Shown here: in pieces, positions 35,452 through 45,833 of the stretch
Position numbering within the stretch: position 1 is the stretch's first letter
How the letters are laid out: each line of letters begins with the position of its first letter
NCBI RefSeq assembly: GCF_030064675.1
Contig: NZ_CP116413.1
Span: 1,892,001 to 1,956,000, forward strand
Direction of reading: 5' to 3'
DNA: 64,000 bases
Source: Crossiella sp. CA-258035
Lineage (GTDB): Bacteria > Actinomycetota > Actinomycetes > Mycobacteriales > Pseudonocardiaceae
Position numbers and translations under genes: made by a program
Notes under the pieces: generated by a model
Databases searched by the model: none
Seen by the model: only the letters and a program-made list of their open reading frames with translations
Told to the model about the DNA's origin: nothing

Positions 35452-36666
35452 GTGCGTGTCCTGCTGTTCACCGGCAAGGGCGGGGTGGGCAAGACGACCC
35501 TCGCCGCCGCGACGGCCGCCCGCCTCGCGGCAGGCGGCCACAAAGCGCTGGTCGTCTCCACCGACCCGGCGCACTCCCTCGGCGACGCCCTGGGCGCCCC
35601 GCTGACCTCCGCGCCCGCCGAGGTCGAGGGCGCGAACGGGCTGTACGCGGCCCAGATCGACGCCCGTGGCCTGGTCGACGGGGCCTGGCAGGAGCTGCGC
35701 GGGCACCTGCACACCGTGCTGGCCGGCGCCGGGGTGGACGAGCTGGACGCCGAGGAGCTGACCGTGCTGCCCGGCGTGGAGGAGCTGCTCGCCCTCGCCG
35801 AGGTCGAGCGCGCCGCGCGCCTGGGCCCGTGGGAGACGGTGGTGGTGGACTGCGGTCCGACCGCCGAGACGCTGCGCCTGCTCGCGCTGCCCGAAGCCTT
35901 CGCCGGCTACCTGGAACGGCTCTTCCCCACCCACCGCAGGGTGGTCCGCGGCCTGCTCGCCGGTGTCGCGGGCAGCGCTACGGTGGAGAAGTGGGACGCC
36001 GCGGCCGAGGCGCTGGGCAGGCTGGCGGTGCGGCTGGAGGCCCTGCGCGACCTGCTGGTCAGCCCCGAGCACACCAGCGTCCGGCTGGTGCTGACCCCGG
36101 AGCGGGTGGTCGCCGCCGAGACCCGGCGCACGCTGACCGCGCTGGCCCTGCAAGGCATCCGGGTGGACGGGCTGGTCGCCAACCGGGTGCTGCCCGACCT
36201 GGGCGCCGGTGGCCGGGGCGCCGCTGCCCAGTGGCTGCGCACCCGCCGCGGCGAGCAGGACACCGTGCTGGCCGAGCTGCACGAGGCCACCGACGTGCCG
36301 GTGCGCATCGTGGAGCACCGGGCCGCCGAACCGGTCGGGGTGCCCGCGCTGCTGGAACTGGCCGCCGAGCTCTACGGCGAGGGCGACCCGCTGGCCGGGG
36401 CCGACCGGCCGCCGCTGGTCTCGGTCAGCGGCGGTGGCCGCGGCCTGGACGCCCGCTACGAGCTGCACCTGGCGCTGCCGCTGCTGGCCGAGTCCGCAGT
36501 GGACCTGGCGCGGGTGGACGACGACCTGGTGGTCACGGTGGACGGCAGGCGCAAGCTGGTCGCGCTGCCCGCGGCGCTGCGGCGGTGCGAGGTGACCGGC
36601 GCGGCCGCCGGGACCGAGGGGCTGACCGTGCGGTTCCGGCCCGACCCCCGGCTCTGGATGCGGTGA
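35452..36666 (+). CDS. ArsA/GET3-like ATPase, Rv2184c-like
   Basis: 404 aa deviant-Walker P-loop ATPase: LFTGKGGVGKTTLAAATAA at the N-terminus, STDPAHSLGDALG (switch I), and VVVDCGPTAETLRLLALP (switch II). It has a single ATPase half, as in GET3-type proteins that bind hydrophobic helices, but the role of actinobacterial members is unknown. The GTG is preceded at 8 nt by GAGAAT. It starts 26 nt after the SRPBCC gene and is followed 4 nt later by the DUF5304-like gene, so these probably form an operon. Confidence 0.88.
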   Translation: MRVLLFTGKGGVGKTTLAAATAARLAAGGHKALVVSTDPAHSLGDALGAPLTSAPAEVEGANGLYAAQIDARGLVDGAWQELRGHLHTVLAGAGVDELDAEELTVLPGVEELLALAEVERAARLGPWETVVVDCGPTAETLRLLALPEAFAGYLERLFPTHRRVVRGLLAGVAGSATVEKWDAAAEALGRLAVRLEALRDLLVSPEHTSVRLVLTPERVVAAETRRTLTALALQGIRVDGLVANRVLPDLGAGGRGAAAQWLRTRRGEQDTVLAELHEATDVPVRIVEHRAAEPVGVPALLELAAELYGEGDPLAGADRPPLVSVSGGGRGLDARYELHLALPLLAESAVDLARVDDDLVVTVDGRRKLVALPAALRRCEVTGAAAGTEGLTVRFRPDPRLWMR

Positions 36667-36670
36667 GGCG

Positions 36671-37060
36671 ATGAACGAGCAGAACAACACCGGCGACGGA
36701 CAGAACCGGCTGGCCGAGGAGGCCAGGCTGCTGCTGGACGCCCTGGCCGAGCGGGCGGTGCCCTGGCTGCGCAAGCTCGCCGCCGAGCAGCCCGGCGGCG
36801 AGCACAGTCCGGCCAGCTGCGGCTGGTGCCCGCTGTGCGCGGCCATCGCGGTGGCCCGCGGTGAACGGCCGGAGCTGGCCGTGCGCGCGGCCGACCACCT
36901 GGCCGGGCTGCTGGGCACGCTGCGCGCGGCCATGGAGGAGCGGGTGCCCGCGGCGCCGGGCCAGGACGCCGGCGCCACGCCGTCGCCCGCCGGGTCGCCT
37001 GAGCCCGAAGCGCCGAGCGCGCCCCGGGTACAGCGGATCGCGGTGGAGCGGGAGTGCTGA
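36671..37060 (+). CDS. DUF5304-type small protein, Rv2183c-like
   Basis: 129 aa. A helical region contains SCGWCPLCAAIAVARGERPE, a Cys-x2-Cys-x2-Cys group that may bind metal, followed by an amphipathic helix and a Pro/Ala/Glu-rich tail. Position matches Rv2183c. It starts 4 nt after the ArsA-like gene and its end overlaps the glucokinase start. Function unknown. Confidence 0.75.
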   Translation: MNEQNNTGDGQNRLAEEARLLLDALAERAVPWLRKLAAEQPGGEHSPASCGWCPLCAAIAVARGERPELAVRAADHLAGLLGTLRAAMEERVPAAPGQDAGATPSPAGSPEPEAPSAPRVQRIAVEREC

Positions 37061-38004
37061 CTGTCGGCATCGACGTCGGCGGGACCACGGTGCGGGCAGG
37101 GGTGGTCGACGACCACGGCTCGGTGCTGGACACCGCCCGCACCGCCACCCCGGCCGGCCAGGACGCGCTGGAGAACGCCATCGCCTCGGTGGTCGGCCAG
37201 CTGACCGAGCGGCACGAGGTGTGCGCGGTCGGCCTCGCGGTCGCCGGGTTCGTCACCGAGGACCGGCGCGGCGTGCGCTTCGCCCCGCACCTGGCCTGGC
37301 GGCAGGCCCCGGTCGCGGACCGGATGACCCGCAAGCTGCGGCTGCCCGTGGTGCTGGAGCACGACGCGAACGCCGCGGCCATGGCCGAGTACCGCTTCGG
37401 CGCCTCCCGGGGCGCGCGGGTGTCGGTGCTGGTCGCGCTGGGCACCGGGATCGGCGGCGCGCTGCTGGTCGACGGCGAGGTCTTCCGCGGCGCGCACGGC
37501 GTCGCGCCCGAGCTGGGCCACCTGCGGGTGGTGCCGGACGGCCGCCCGTGCCCCTGCGGCAAGCGGGGTTGCTGGGAGCGCTACTGCTCGGGCACCGCGC
37601 TGGCCGCGACCACGGTGGAGCTGCTGGCCACCGAGCCCGGCCTGTCCACTGTGCTGGCCCGCGAGCCGGTGCGCGACGGCCGCGGCATCACCGGCCGCGC
37701 GGTGGCCGGCGCGGCCCGCGAGGGCGACCCGCTGGCGCTGCGCGCCTTCGGCGAGCTGGCCCGCTGGCTCGGCGAGGGCCTGGCCCTGGTCGCCGACGTC
37801 TACGACCCGGAGGTCGTGGTGATCGGCGGCGGGGTCTCGGAGTCCGCGCCGCTGTTCCTGGACGAGGCCCGTGAGCACTACGCGCGGCAGGTGACCGGAG
37901 CCGGCCACCGCCCGCTGGCCCGCATCCGCCCGGCCCAGCTCGGCGACGACGCCGGCATCGTCGGCGCGGCCGCGCTGGCCGCGGACCTGGTCGCCAGGGT
38001 CTGA
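37054..38004 (+). CDS. glk: ROK-family glucokinase
   Basis: 316 aa. Phosphorylates glucose (or a related sugar) with ATP; ROK proteins lacking a winged helix are kinases, not repressors. Visible features are the phosphate loop VGIDVGGTTVRAGVV, the catalytic Asp in LEHDANAAAMAEYRFG, GTGIGGALLVDG, and the zinc motif CPCGKRGCWERYCSG. The GTG start overlaps the upstream gene by 7 nt. This gene is not in the mycobacterial version of the block. Glucokinase is likely, but N-acetyl-sugar kinase activity cannot be excluded. Confidence 0.9.
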   Translation: MLTVGIDVGGTTVRAGVVDDHGSVLDTARTATPAGQDALENAIASVVGQLTERHEVCAVGLAVAGFVTEDRRGVRFAPHLAWRQAPVADRMTRKLRLPVVLEHDANAAAMAEYRFGASRGARVSVLVALGTGIGGALLVDGEVFRGAHGVAPELGHLRVVPDGRPCPCGKRGCWERYCSGTALAATTVELLATEPGLSTVLAREPVRDGRGITGRAVAGAAREGDPLALRAFGELARWLGEGLALVADVYDPEVVVIGGGVSESAPLFLDEAREHYARQVTGAGHRPLARIRPAQLGDDAGIVGAAALAADLVARV

Positions 38005-38022
38005 GCGCCTTCGAAAACGAAA

Positions 38023-38049
38023 CGGACCCGGCGCGGTGGCTCGGGTCCG
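38023..38049. terminator. Hairpin between glk and the small minus-strand gene
   Basis: 8-bp stem (CGGACCCG with CGGGTCCG). On the minus strand it is followed by TTTCGTTTTCG, so it is a reasonable terminator for the small gene at 38105-38236; for glk it lies 18 nt past the stop. Confidence 0.55.
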
Positions 38050-38104
38050 GCAAGTGGACAACGCCTGGCTGATCCGGCGACGCTGCCGGTCAGGCGCCGC
38101 TGGG

Positions 38105-38236
38105 TCAGCGGCCGCCGCGGCGGAACAGGCGGCGGCGACGGCCACCGGTGGTGTTGCGACGGTGCTGCTTCTGCTCACGCGCCCAGCTCGTCTCGGCGAG
38201 CGCCTTGGCCAGCCACATGGCCTGGAGCTGATCCAT
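38105..38236 (-). CDS. Small basic protein (43 aa)
   Basis: 43 codons from the ATG at 38236. The product MDQLQAMWLAKALAETSWAR is followed by a strongly basic end (GGRRRRLFRRGGR). It looks like an amphipathic helix with an Arg-rich tail that could bind nucleic acid or membrane. A hairpin with T-rich tail follows on the same strand. The ribosome site is weak. Hypothetical. Confidence 0.4.
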   Translation of the reverse strand: MDQLQAMWLAKALAETSWAREQKQHRRNTTGGRRRRLFRRGGR

Positions 38237-38353
38237 GGAGAGGGACCTGCCTTCCGTTTCTGTATCGGTTCTGACGAGTCTCAGGCTACGCCTCGACTGA
38301 ATCGGTACACAAACGAGAAACCGCAGTTCGTGGCCCACTTCACCCCGTTACCG

Positions 38354-38827
38354 TCAGACCTGCGCGCCGTCGTCCCAGCCGGAGTCCGGGGGCGGGCCCT
38401 TGCGCATGTTGACCACCAGCCAGCCGATGCCGCCGCTGATCAGCAGCAGGCCCAGCGGGAAGGCGGTGCTCCACAGCATGCCGATCAGGCCGTGGGTGAA
38501 GAACAGCAGCACGCCAAGGCCGATCAGCGCCAGCGCCGCGGCCGTGCTGCGGCGCAGCGGCGGGATGGGCGGCGGCTCCGGGGGCTCGTAGTGGCCCTCG
38601 TCCTCCTCCGGCGGCGCGGCCGCCTGGCGGGACGGCTGCTCTTCCTCGGCCGCGCGCTCGGGGCGCGGGGCGCGTTCCGCTTCCGGCGGCTCGACGGCCT
38701 TGGCCGCGGCCTCCGGGGTCTCCGGCCATTCCGGAGCGCTGCCCTCACGGCGGAGACCCGCGACGATCGCCTCGAAGGCGGCGTCCACGTCCTCCGGTCC
38801 GTTGGTCTCCTCCGCGCGGTTGCTCAT
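38354..38827 (-). CDS. Small membrane protein with acidic N-terminal domain
   Basis: 157 aa. Residues 1-95 are acidic and Pro/Glu/Ala-rich with no recognisable fold (DVDAAFEAIVAGLRREG helix, then a disordered linker). Two hydrophobic helices follow (about 100-118 and 123-143), ending NMRKGPPPDSGWDD. The ATG at 38827 is preferred over the one three codons upstream. Divergent from the acyltransferase gene. No named family recognised. Confidence 0.7.
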   Translation of the reverse strand: MSNRAEETNGPEDVDAAFEAIVAGLRREGSAPEWPETPEAAAKAVEPPEAERAPRPERAAEEEQPSRQAAAPPEEDEGHYEPPEPPPIPPLRRSTAAALALIGLGVLLFFTHGLIGMLWSTAFPLGLLLISGGIGWLVVNMRKGPPPDSGWDDGAQV

Positions 38828-39015
38828 CACCGCCATCGTCCCATGAGCGGGCCGTGCCCGGCAGACGTCGGAATGGGCCTTCCGGCAGAAGAAGATGGGT
38901 GTGCCTGGTCACCTGTGCACGTCAACGCGTGCCTTGCCGTTGTGCGCAGTCGAACTCGCTCCGTAGTCTGGAGTACACCGGCCTGGTCTGGGCTTTGAGG
39001 GAGGCGCTTTCCGCG

Positions 39016-39729
39016 GTGTTGTGGTGGGTGATGAAGTGGGTTCTGCTCGGACCCATCTTGCGGCTGTTCTTCCGTCCGTCCATCCAGGGACTTGAGCACG
39101 TCCCGGAGTCCGGCGGAGCCATCCTGGCCAGCAACCACCTCGCGGTGGCCGACTCGTTCTTCCTGCCCCTGATGGTGCCGCGCCGGGTCACCTTCCTGGC
39201 CAAGCGGGAGTACTTCACCGGCAAGGGCATCAAGGGCCGGTTCAAGCGGGCCTTCTTCGGCGGGCTGGGCCAGGTGCCGATCGACCGCTCCAGCGCGATG
39301 GCCGCGCAGGCCGCGCTGGACACCGGCGTTCGGCTGCTCAAGGAGGGCAAGCTCCTCGGCATCTACCCCGAGGGCACCCGCTCGCCGGACGGCAGGCTGT
39401 ACAAGGGCAAGACCGGCGTGGCCAGGATGGCGCTGGAGGCCGGGGTGCCCGTGGTCCCGGTGGTCATGGTCGGCACGGACCGGGCCAACCCGATCGGCTC
39501 CAAGATGTGGCGGCCGCACAAGATCCGCATCGTGATCGGCCCGCCGCTGGACTTCTCCCGGTACGAGGGCCTCGGCGGGGACCGGTTCATCGAGCGGTCC
39601 ATCACCGACGAGATCATGTACACCCTGATGGAGATGTCCGGCCAGGAGTACGTGGACGTCTACGCCGCGAAGGTCAAGGAGCCGCAGGCCACGCCGTCCT
39701 CGGCGACCCCGGAGCGCAAGGCCGCCTGA
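39016..39729 (+). CDS. 1-acyl-sn-glycerol-3-phosphate acyltransferase (PlsC-like, Rv2182c-like)
   Basis: 237 aa membrane-associated acyltransferase. The catalytic motif is SNHLAVADSF (NHxxxxD, with Leu), the glycerophosphate site is YPEGTRSPDG, and GQVPIDRSS is the third block. It makes phosphatidic acid or a related lipid from an acyl donor. The GTG at 39016 is chosen because VLWWVMKWVLLGP then aligns with the usual N-terminus of this subfamily, and a GAGGGAGG site is about 11 nt upstream; a TTG at 38995 or ATG at 39031 are alternatives. Confidence 0.88.
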   Translation: MLWWVMKWVLLGPILRLFFRPSIQGLEHVPESGGAILASNHLAVADSFFLPLMVPRRVTFLAKREYFTGKGIKGRFKRAFFGGLGQVPIDRSSAMAAQAALDTGVRLLKEGKLLGIYPEGTRSPDGRLYKGKTGVARMALEAGVPVVPVVMVGTDRANPIGSKMWRPHKIRIVIGPPLDFSRYEGLGGDRFIERSITDEIMYTLMEMSGQEYVDVYAAKVKEPQATPSSATPERKAA

Positions 39730-39771
39730 GTCGCGGTCAGGGGCGGAACGGGCGCCGACTAACCTTGGTCG

Positions 39772-40275
39772 GTGCGGTTCTTCTACGACTGTGAGTTCAT
39801 CGAGGACGGGGTCACCATCGACCTCGTATCCATCGGGGTGGTGAGTGAGGACGGTCGTGAGTACTACGCCGTGTCCACCGAGTTCGACCCCGAGCGGGCG
39901 GGTCCGTGGGTGCGGCAGCACGTGCTCGCCAAACTGCCCCCGCCCTCGGATCCGCACTGGCGCAGCCGCAACCAGATCCGCCGCGAGCTGCTCGACTTCG
40001 TGACCGAGTCGGACAACCAGCCCGAGCTGTGGGCCTGGTTCGCCGCCTACGACCACGTGGCGCTGGCCCAGCTGTGGGGCGCGATGCCCGCGCTGCCGCC
40101 GGAGCTGCCCCGGTTCACCAGGGACCTGCGGCAGCGCTGGGAGGACCTGGGCAAGCCCCGGCTGCCCGGCCCGCCCGCCGACGCGCACGACGCGCTGGCC
40201 GACGCCCGGCACAACTACCAGCGCTGGCAGGTCATGGAGCAGGCCCGCCTGCGGAAGGGCTTCGCGGTCCGCTGA
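39772..40275 (+). CDS. DEDDh 3'-exoribonuclease, Rv2179c-like (polyadenylate-specific)
   Basis: 167 aa RNase T/DEDDh fold: FFYDCEFIEDG (Asp-Glu), WFAAYDHVAL (Asp), and HDALADARHNYQRW (His-Asp). M. tuberculosis Rv2179c is a Mg-dependent 3' exoribonuclease with the same length and motifs, and lies in the same gene order. The GTG is 6 nt after TAACCT and the N-terminus matches the family exactly, so this is one of the better supported leaderless starts. Confidence 0.9.
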   Translation: MRFFYDCEFIEDGVTIDLVSIGVVSEDGREYYAVSTEFDPERAGPWVRQHVLAKLPPPSDPHWRSRNQIRRELLDFVTESDNQPELWAWFAAYDHVALAQLWGAMPALPPELPRFTRDLRQRWEDLGKPRLPGPPADAHDALADARHNYQRWQVMEQARLRKGFAVR

Positions 40276-40425
40276 GCAGGCGGCGGTAGTTCCTCCTCCT
40301 CGCCCGAAGTTCCGGAAGTGTTGCCGGTTATCTGCACCCCGCTTGCTGCACCGATCCAGGTGCGGGCAGACTCGGCGGTGACGCGAGAGACGCCGCTCAC
40401 AGTCGGCGCGAAGAGGAGGCACTAC

Positions 40426-41451
40426 ATGCGCATTGGTGTGCTCACGGGTGGCGGCGACTGCCCGGGGCTGAACGCGGTCATCCGGGCGGTCGTCCGCAAG
40501 GGCGTGGAGGTCTACGGCCACGACTTCGTCGGCTTCCGCAACGGGTGGAAGGGCCCGATCGAGGGTCACACCAAGCCGCTGGGCCTGGACCAGGTCGAGG
40601 ACATCCTGACTCGCGGCGGCACGATCCTGGGCAGCTCCCGGACCAACCCGTACAAGGTCGAGGGTGGCGTCGAGGCCATCCGGAAGAACCTGGCCGAACT
40701 GGGGGTGGACGCGCTCATCGCCATCGGCGGCGAGGACACCCTGGGCGTGGCCAAGCGGCTGACCGATGACGGCATCGGTGTGGTCGGCGTGCCGAAGACG
40801 ATCGACAACGACCTGGGCGCGACGGACTACACCTTCGGCTTCGACACCGCGGTGCACATCGCCACCGAGTCCATCGACCGGTTGCGCACCACCGCCGAGT
40901 CGCATCACCGGGCCCTGGTCGTGGAGGTCATGGGGCGGCACGCGGGCTGGATCGCGCTGCACTCCGGGCTGGCCGGCGGCGCGAACGTGATCCTGGTGCC
41001 GGAGAAGCCGTTCAGCGTGGACAAGGTCGTCGAGTGGGTGCAGCGGCGGTTCGAGCGCGAGTACGCGCCGATCATCGTGGTGGCCGAGGGCGCGGTGCCG
41101 GAGAACGGGGCCGAGGTCCTGCTCACCGGTGAGAAGGACGCCTTCGGGCACGTCCGGCTCGGCGGCATCGGCACCTGGCTGGCCGAGGAGATCGCGCAGC
41201 GGACCGGCAAGGAGTCCAGGGCGGTGATCCTGGGGCACACCCAGCGCGGTGGCACCCCGACGGCCTACGACCGGGTGCTGGCCACGCGGTTCGGGCTGCA
41301 CGCGGTGGACGCGGTCAACGACGGCGACTTCGGCGTGATGGTGGCGTTGAAGGGCACGGACATCGTGCGGGTGAAGCTGGCCGAGGCCACGGCTGAGCTG
41401 AAGACCGTGCCGGCCGACCGGTACGCCGAGGCCGAGGTCTTCTTCGGCTGA
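40426..41451 (+). CDS. 6-phosphofructokinase, PPi-type signature
   Basis: 341 aa. Phosphorylates fructose 6-phosphate in glycolysis. GVLTGGGDCPGLNAVIR starts the donor site. The residues that set donor choice read GGEDTLG (Asp where ATP enzymes have Gly) and PKTIDNDLG (Lys where ATP enzymes have Gly). Both are the signature of PPi-dependent enzymes such as that of Amycolatopsis methanolica, so a reversible PPi-linked reaction is likely. The ATG has a GAGGAGG site 6-7 nt upstream. It is monocistronic, with a terminator 17 nt after the stop. Confidence 0.92.
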   Translation: MRIGVLTGGGDCPGLNAVIRAVVRKGVEVYGHDFVGFRNGWKGPIEGHTKPLGLDQVEDILTRGGTILGSSRTNPYKVEGGVEAIRKNLAELGVDALIAIGGEDTLGVAKRLTDDGIGVVGVPKTIDNDLGATDYTFGFDTAVHIATESIDRLRTTAESHHRALVVEVMGRHAGWIALHSGLAGGANVILVPEKPFSVDKVVEWVQRRFEREYAPIIVVAEGAVPENGAEVLLTGEKDAFGHVRLGGIGTWLAEEIAQRTGKESRAVILGHTQRGGTPTAYDRVLATRFGLHAVDAVNDGDFGVMVALKGTDIVRVKLAEATAELKTVPADRYAEAEVFFG

Positions 41452-41468
41452 GTTCACGGGTTGAGCTG

Positions 41469-41501
41469 AGCGACGCTCTCAACGGGGAGAGCGTCGCTTT
41501 C
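41469..41501 (+). terminator. Intrinsic terminator behind phosphofructokinase
   Basis: Perfect 12-bp stem (AGCGACGCTCTC with its complement), 6-nt loop and a TTTCTTCT tail. It also ends the convergent GH5 gene region. Confidence 0.88.
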
Positions 41502-41514
41502 TTCTCGTTTCCGG

Positions 41515-42717
41515 TTACCGGACGGCGCTCATGATGGCGTTGATGATGCCCTGCTGGGTCACCGCGCCGGTCCGCCGGTTGAACAGCCCGAACCCGTGCC
41601 GACCGTTTTCGCCGTTGTCCCAGTAGACGGTGGCCGCGCCGTACTTCTTCGACACCGCCACGATGGCCCGTGCGTAGTCCGCGCGGTACCGGTTGTTCGA
41701 GGAGTCGGCCGAGGACTTGTCGATCGAGCCGTGTTCACCGACGACCACCGGATAGCCCTTGGTGACGAAGGTGTCGTACATCTTCTTCAGCTGGGACTCC
41801 AGGTAGTCCTCCTGGCCCCAGGTGGATTTCCGGGCCGGATTGGTAGACCCCCGGCCCCACTGCGTGATGGTGTCCTTCTCCTCACCCGCGAAGTCCCACG
41901 GGCTGTAGTAGTGCACGGAAATCATGATGCGCTTCTCGTTGCGCGGGATCGAGGGGGACCGGTACTGGTCGGTCGGCAGCACGAAACCGTAGTTCCCCGC
42001 GGTGTAGTCGATGTTGGTGTTCCAGCCGGGCACGAGCAGCCACCGCGAACTGTTCTGCCCGCCGGCCCGCCGCACGGTGTCCACGAAGATCTGGTTGTAG
42101 CTGTTGATGTTCGAGTAGCACGGCTGCGTCGGATTGCCGTACTGCCCGTCGAAGTTCTCGTTCATCGACTCCAGGATCAGGCGCTGGTCGTAGTTCTGGA
42201 ACCGCTGCGCGATCTGCTGCCACACCTTCTGGTACTTGGCCCTGATGGTGGCCTGCGCGGAGGAGTCGCAGATCAGCCAGGAGTTGCTGATGGTCTTGTA
42301 ACCGTCACCGTGCATGTTGATCAGCACGTGCAGGCCGCGGTTGTAGGCGTAGTTGACGACCTCCTGGATCCGGTTCAGCCAGGAGGAGTTGATCGTGTAG
42401 TTCGGCCCGGAGCCGATGTGCCGCAGGTAGGAGACCGGGATCCGGATTGTCTTGAACCCGGCCGCCTTCACCCTGTCGATGAGGCCCTGCGTCACGGTGG
42501 GCTGGCCCCATGCCGTTTCGCTGGGTGTGCCATCGATGTTGGCTTCCAGTTGGTTGCCCAGGTTCCAGCCCGCGCCCATGTTGGCCACGACCTGCGCGGC
42601 GTTCAGTTGGCCGGCCGGGGCGGCCGAGGCCGGACTCGCCAAACCGGACGCGGAAGCGGCAACCGTCAGCACGGCGGCGAGCAAGCCGGCCTTGAACTTT
42701 CTTACTGGTGAGCGCAC
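41515..42717 (-). CDS. Secreted GH5-family cellulase-like glycoside hydrolase
   Basis: 400 aa. Signal peptide (about residues 1-33, ending ASAA) and one TIM-barrel GH5 domain beginning MGAGWNLGNQLEAN. The acid/base Glu is in LILESMNENFDG and the nucleophile Glu in YPVVVGEHGSID; IRIPVSYLRHIG and HYYSPWDFAGEE are further substrate-cleft blocks. It should cut beta-1,4-glucan or a related polymer outside the cell. No carbohydrate-binding module is attached. The GTG has a GGGAG site upstream. Not part of the conserved mycobacterial block. Confidence 0.92.
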   Translation of the reverse strand: MRSPVRKFKAGLLAAVLTVAASASGLASPASAAPAGQLNAAQVVANMGAGWNLGNQLEANIDGTPSETAWGQPTVTQGLIDRVKAAGFKTIRIPVSYLRHIGSGPNYTINSSWLNRIQEVVNYAYNRGLHVLINMHGDGYKTISNSWLICDSSAQATIRAKYQKVWQQIAQRFQNYDQRLILESMNENFDGQYGNPTQPCYSNINSYNQIFVDTVRRAGGQNSSRWLLVPGWNTNIDYTAGNYGFVLPTDQYRSPSIPRNEKRIMISVHYYSPWDFAGEEKDTITQWGRGSTNPARKSTWGQEDYLESQLKKMYDTFVTKGYPVVVGEHGSIDKSSADSSNNRYRADYARAIVAVSKKYGAATVYWDNGENGRHGFGLFNRRTGAVTQQGIINAIMSAVR

Positions 42718-42819
42718 AGGTTTCTCCCGCGTCTTCAGGGCGGCGGAAAGCGTATTGCCACATTGCAGTAGCCGACCTGCCCAGTCAATCCCTGAGCTTG
42801 CGGGAAACCTGTGCCTGGC

Positions 42820-44193
42820 TCAATTCGACGAAATTCGAGTCGAACGATCCGCCATTTCGCTGGAAATCGCGACCATCTCCTCGCGGCTCACCACCTTGAT
42901 GCGTTCCCGGTTGGCGGCCAGGCCGAGTTTCAGTTCGTGGGTGTCGAGCCGGTTCCAGCCTGCCAGGGTGGTGTATTCGATGCCGCGTTCGATGAGCAGC
43001 TCGGTGACCCGGTCCGGATTCGGTTCCGGGGCCGGGGTGATGTTCGGCAGGTCGGCCAGGATGCTGTTCACGGTTTCCAGCGCGTCGCCCTTGGTGTGGC
43101 CGATGAGGCCGACCGGGCCGCGCTTGATCCAGCCGGTGACGTAGGTGCGGTCCACCTGGTCCGCGCCGTCGAGGACCCGGCCCGCCTCGTTCGGCACCAC
43201 GCCGGCCGCGTGGTCGAACGGCAGCTCCGCCAGGTGGCTGCTCAGGTAGCCGACCGCGCGGTAGACCGCCTGGACCGGCCACTCGTGGAAGGCGCCGGTG
43301 CCCCTGACGTCGCCGGTGCCGTCCAGCTCCATGCGCTCGGTGCGCAGGCCGGTGACCACGCCGTCGCCGACGATGGCCACCGGGCGGTGCAGGAAGTGCA
43401 GGTGCAGGCGACGGGGGCGGGCGCCGGGGTCGCGGATGGCCCAGTCCTGGAGGGTCTTGACCACCTGGCGGACCTGGTTGCTGCGCTCGATGGCCGCCAG
43501 GCTGCCCTGGTCGAACTCGATGTCCTCGGGGTGGACGATGACCTCGACGTTGGGGGAGTGGTCGAGCTCGCGAAGCTCCAGCGGGGTGAACTTGGCCTGG
43601 GCCGGGCCGCGGCGGCCGAAGACGTGCACGTCGGTGACCGGGCTGCCCTTCAGGCCCCGGTAGACGTTGTCCGGGATCTCGGTGCTGAGCAGCTCGTCGG
43701 CGGTCTTGGCCAGGATGCGGGCCACGTCCAGGGCCACGTTGCCCACCCCGAGCACGGCGACGCTGTTGGCAACCAGCGGCCAGTCCCTCGGCACGTCGGG
43801 GTGGCCGTCGTACCAGCTGACGAAGTCGGCCGCGCCGTAGCTGCCGTCCAGGCCGATGCCGGGGATGTCGAGGGACCGGTCCTTTTCCGCGCCGGTGGCG
43901 AAGATGGCCACGTCGTAGTGGCGGCGCAGGTCGTCCAGGGTGAGGTCGGCGCCGTAGTTGATGTTGCCCAGGAAGCGGATCTCCGGGCGCTCCAGCACTC
44001 GCTGCAGGGCGTGCACGATCTGCTTGATGCGCGGGTGGTCGGGGGCCACGCCGTAGCGGATCAGGCCGTAGGGCGCGGGCAGCTTCTCGAGAAGGTCGAT
44101 GCTGACCGGGGTTTCGGACTTGGCCAGGATGTCGGCGGCGTAGATGCCCGCCGGTCCCGCACCGATGACCGCGACCCGTAGCGGGCGCTGCAT
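42820..44193 (-). CDS. fprA: FprA-type NADPH-ferredoxin reductase
   Basis: 457 aa flavoprotein of the adrenodoxin-reductase type. Binds FAD at VIGAGPAGIYAADIL and NADP at VLGVGNVALDVARIL, with GYLSSHLAELPFD and TGWIKRGPVGLIGHTKGDA in the C-terminal part. It supplies electrons to ferredoxins, and so to P450s and Fe-S enzymes. An IdeR/DtxR-like box lies 38-56 nt upstream of its start, so iron repression is likely. Confidence 0.93.
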   Translation of the reverse strand: MQRPLRVAVIGAGPAGIYAADILAKSETPVSIDLLEKLPAPYGLIRYGVAPDHPRIKQIVHALQRVLERPEIRFLGNINYGADLTLDDLRRHYDVAIFATGAEKDRSLDIPGIGLDGSYGAADFVSWYDGHPDVPRDWPLVANSVAVLGVGNVALDVARILAKTADELLSTEIPDNVYRGLKGSPVTDVHVFGRRGPAQAKFTPLELRELDHSPNVEVIVHPEDIEFDQGSLAAIERSNQVRQVVKTLQDWAIRDPGARPRRLHLHFLHRPVAIVGDGVVTGLRTERMELDGTGDVRGTGAFHEWPVQAVYRAVGYLSSHLAELPFDHAAGVVPNEAGRVLDGADQVDRTYVTGWIKRGPVGLIGHTKGDALETVNSILADLPNITPAPEPNPDRVTELLIERGIEYTTLAGWNRLDTHELKLGLAANRERIKVVSREEMVAISSEMADRSTRISSN

Positions 44194-44230
44194 GACGTTC
44201 TCCCTCAGCTCTGGATGACTCCCTGTAGTT

Positions 44231-45738
<1,508 letters not shown>

Positions 45739-45769
45739 GTTTCTGGGCAAACTGAGGTTCGAGGAACGC

Positions 45770-45809
45770 GTCTGTGGCGGCCGACCCCCAGGGGACGGCC
45801 GCCACAGAC
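45770..45809. terminator. Bidirectional hairpin between aroG and M23 peptidase
   Basis: Perfect 14-bp stem (GTCTGTGGCGGCCG with its complement) and 12-nt loop; TTTCC follows on the plus strand. It separates convergent transcripts. Confidence 0.75.
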
Positions 45810-45833
45810 TTTCCCTGCGGTTGGCGCCGGGGC

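Noticed and set aside
35446-38178. 910-codon minus-strand frame opposite ArsA, DUF5304 and glk genes
   Set aside because: Antisense shadow of three genes with clear family motifs.
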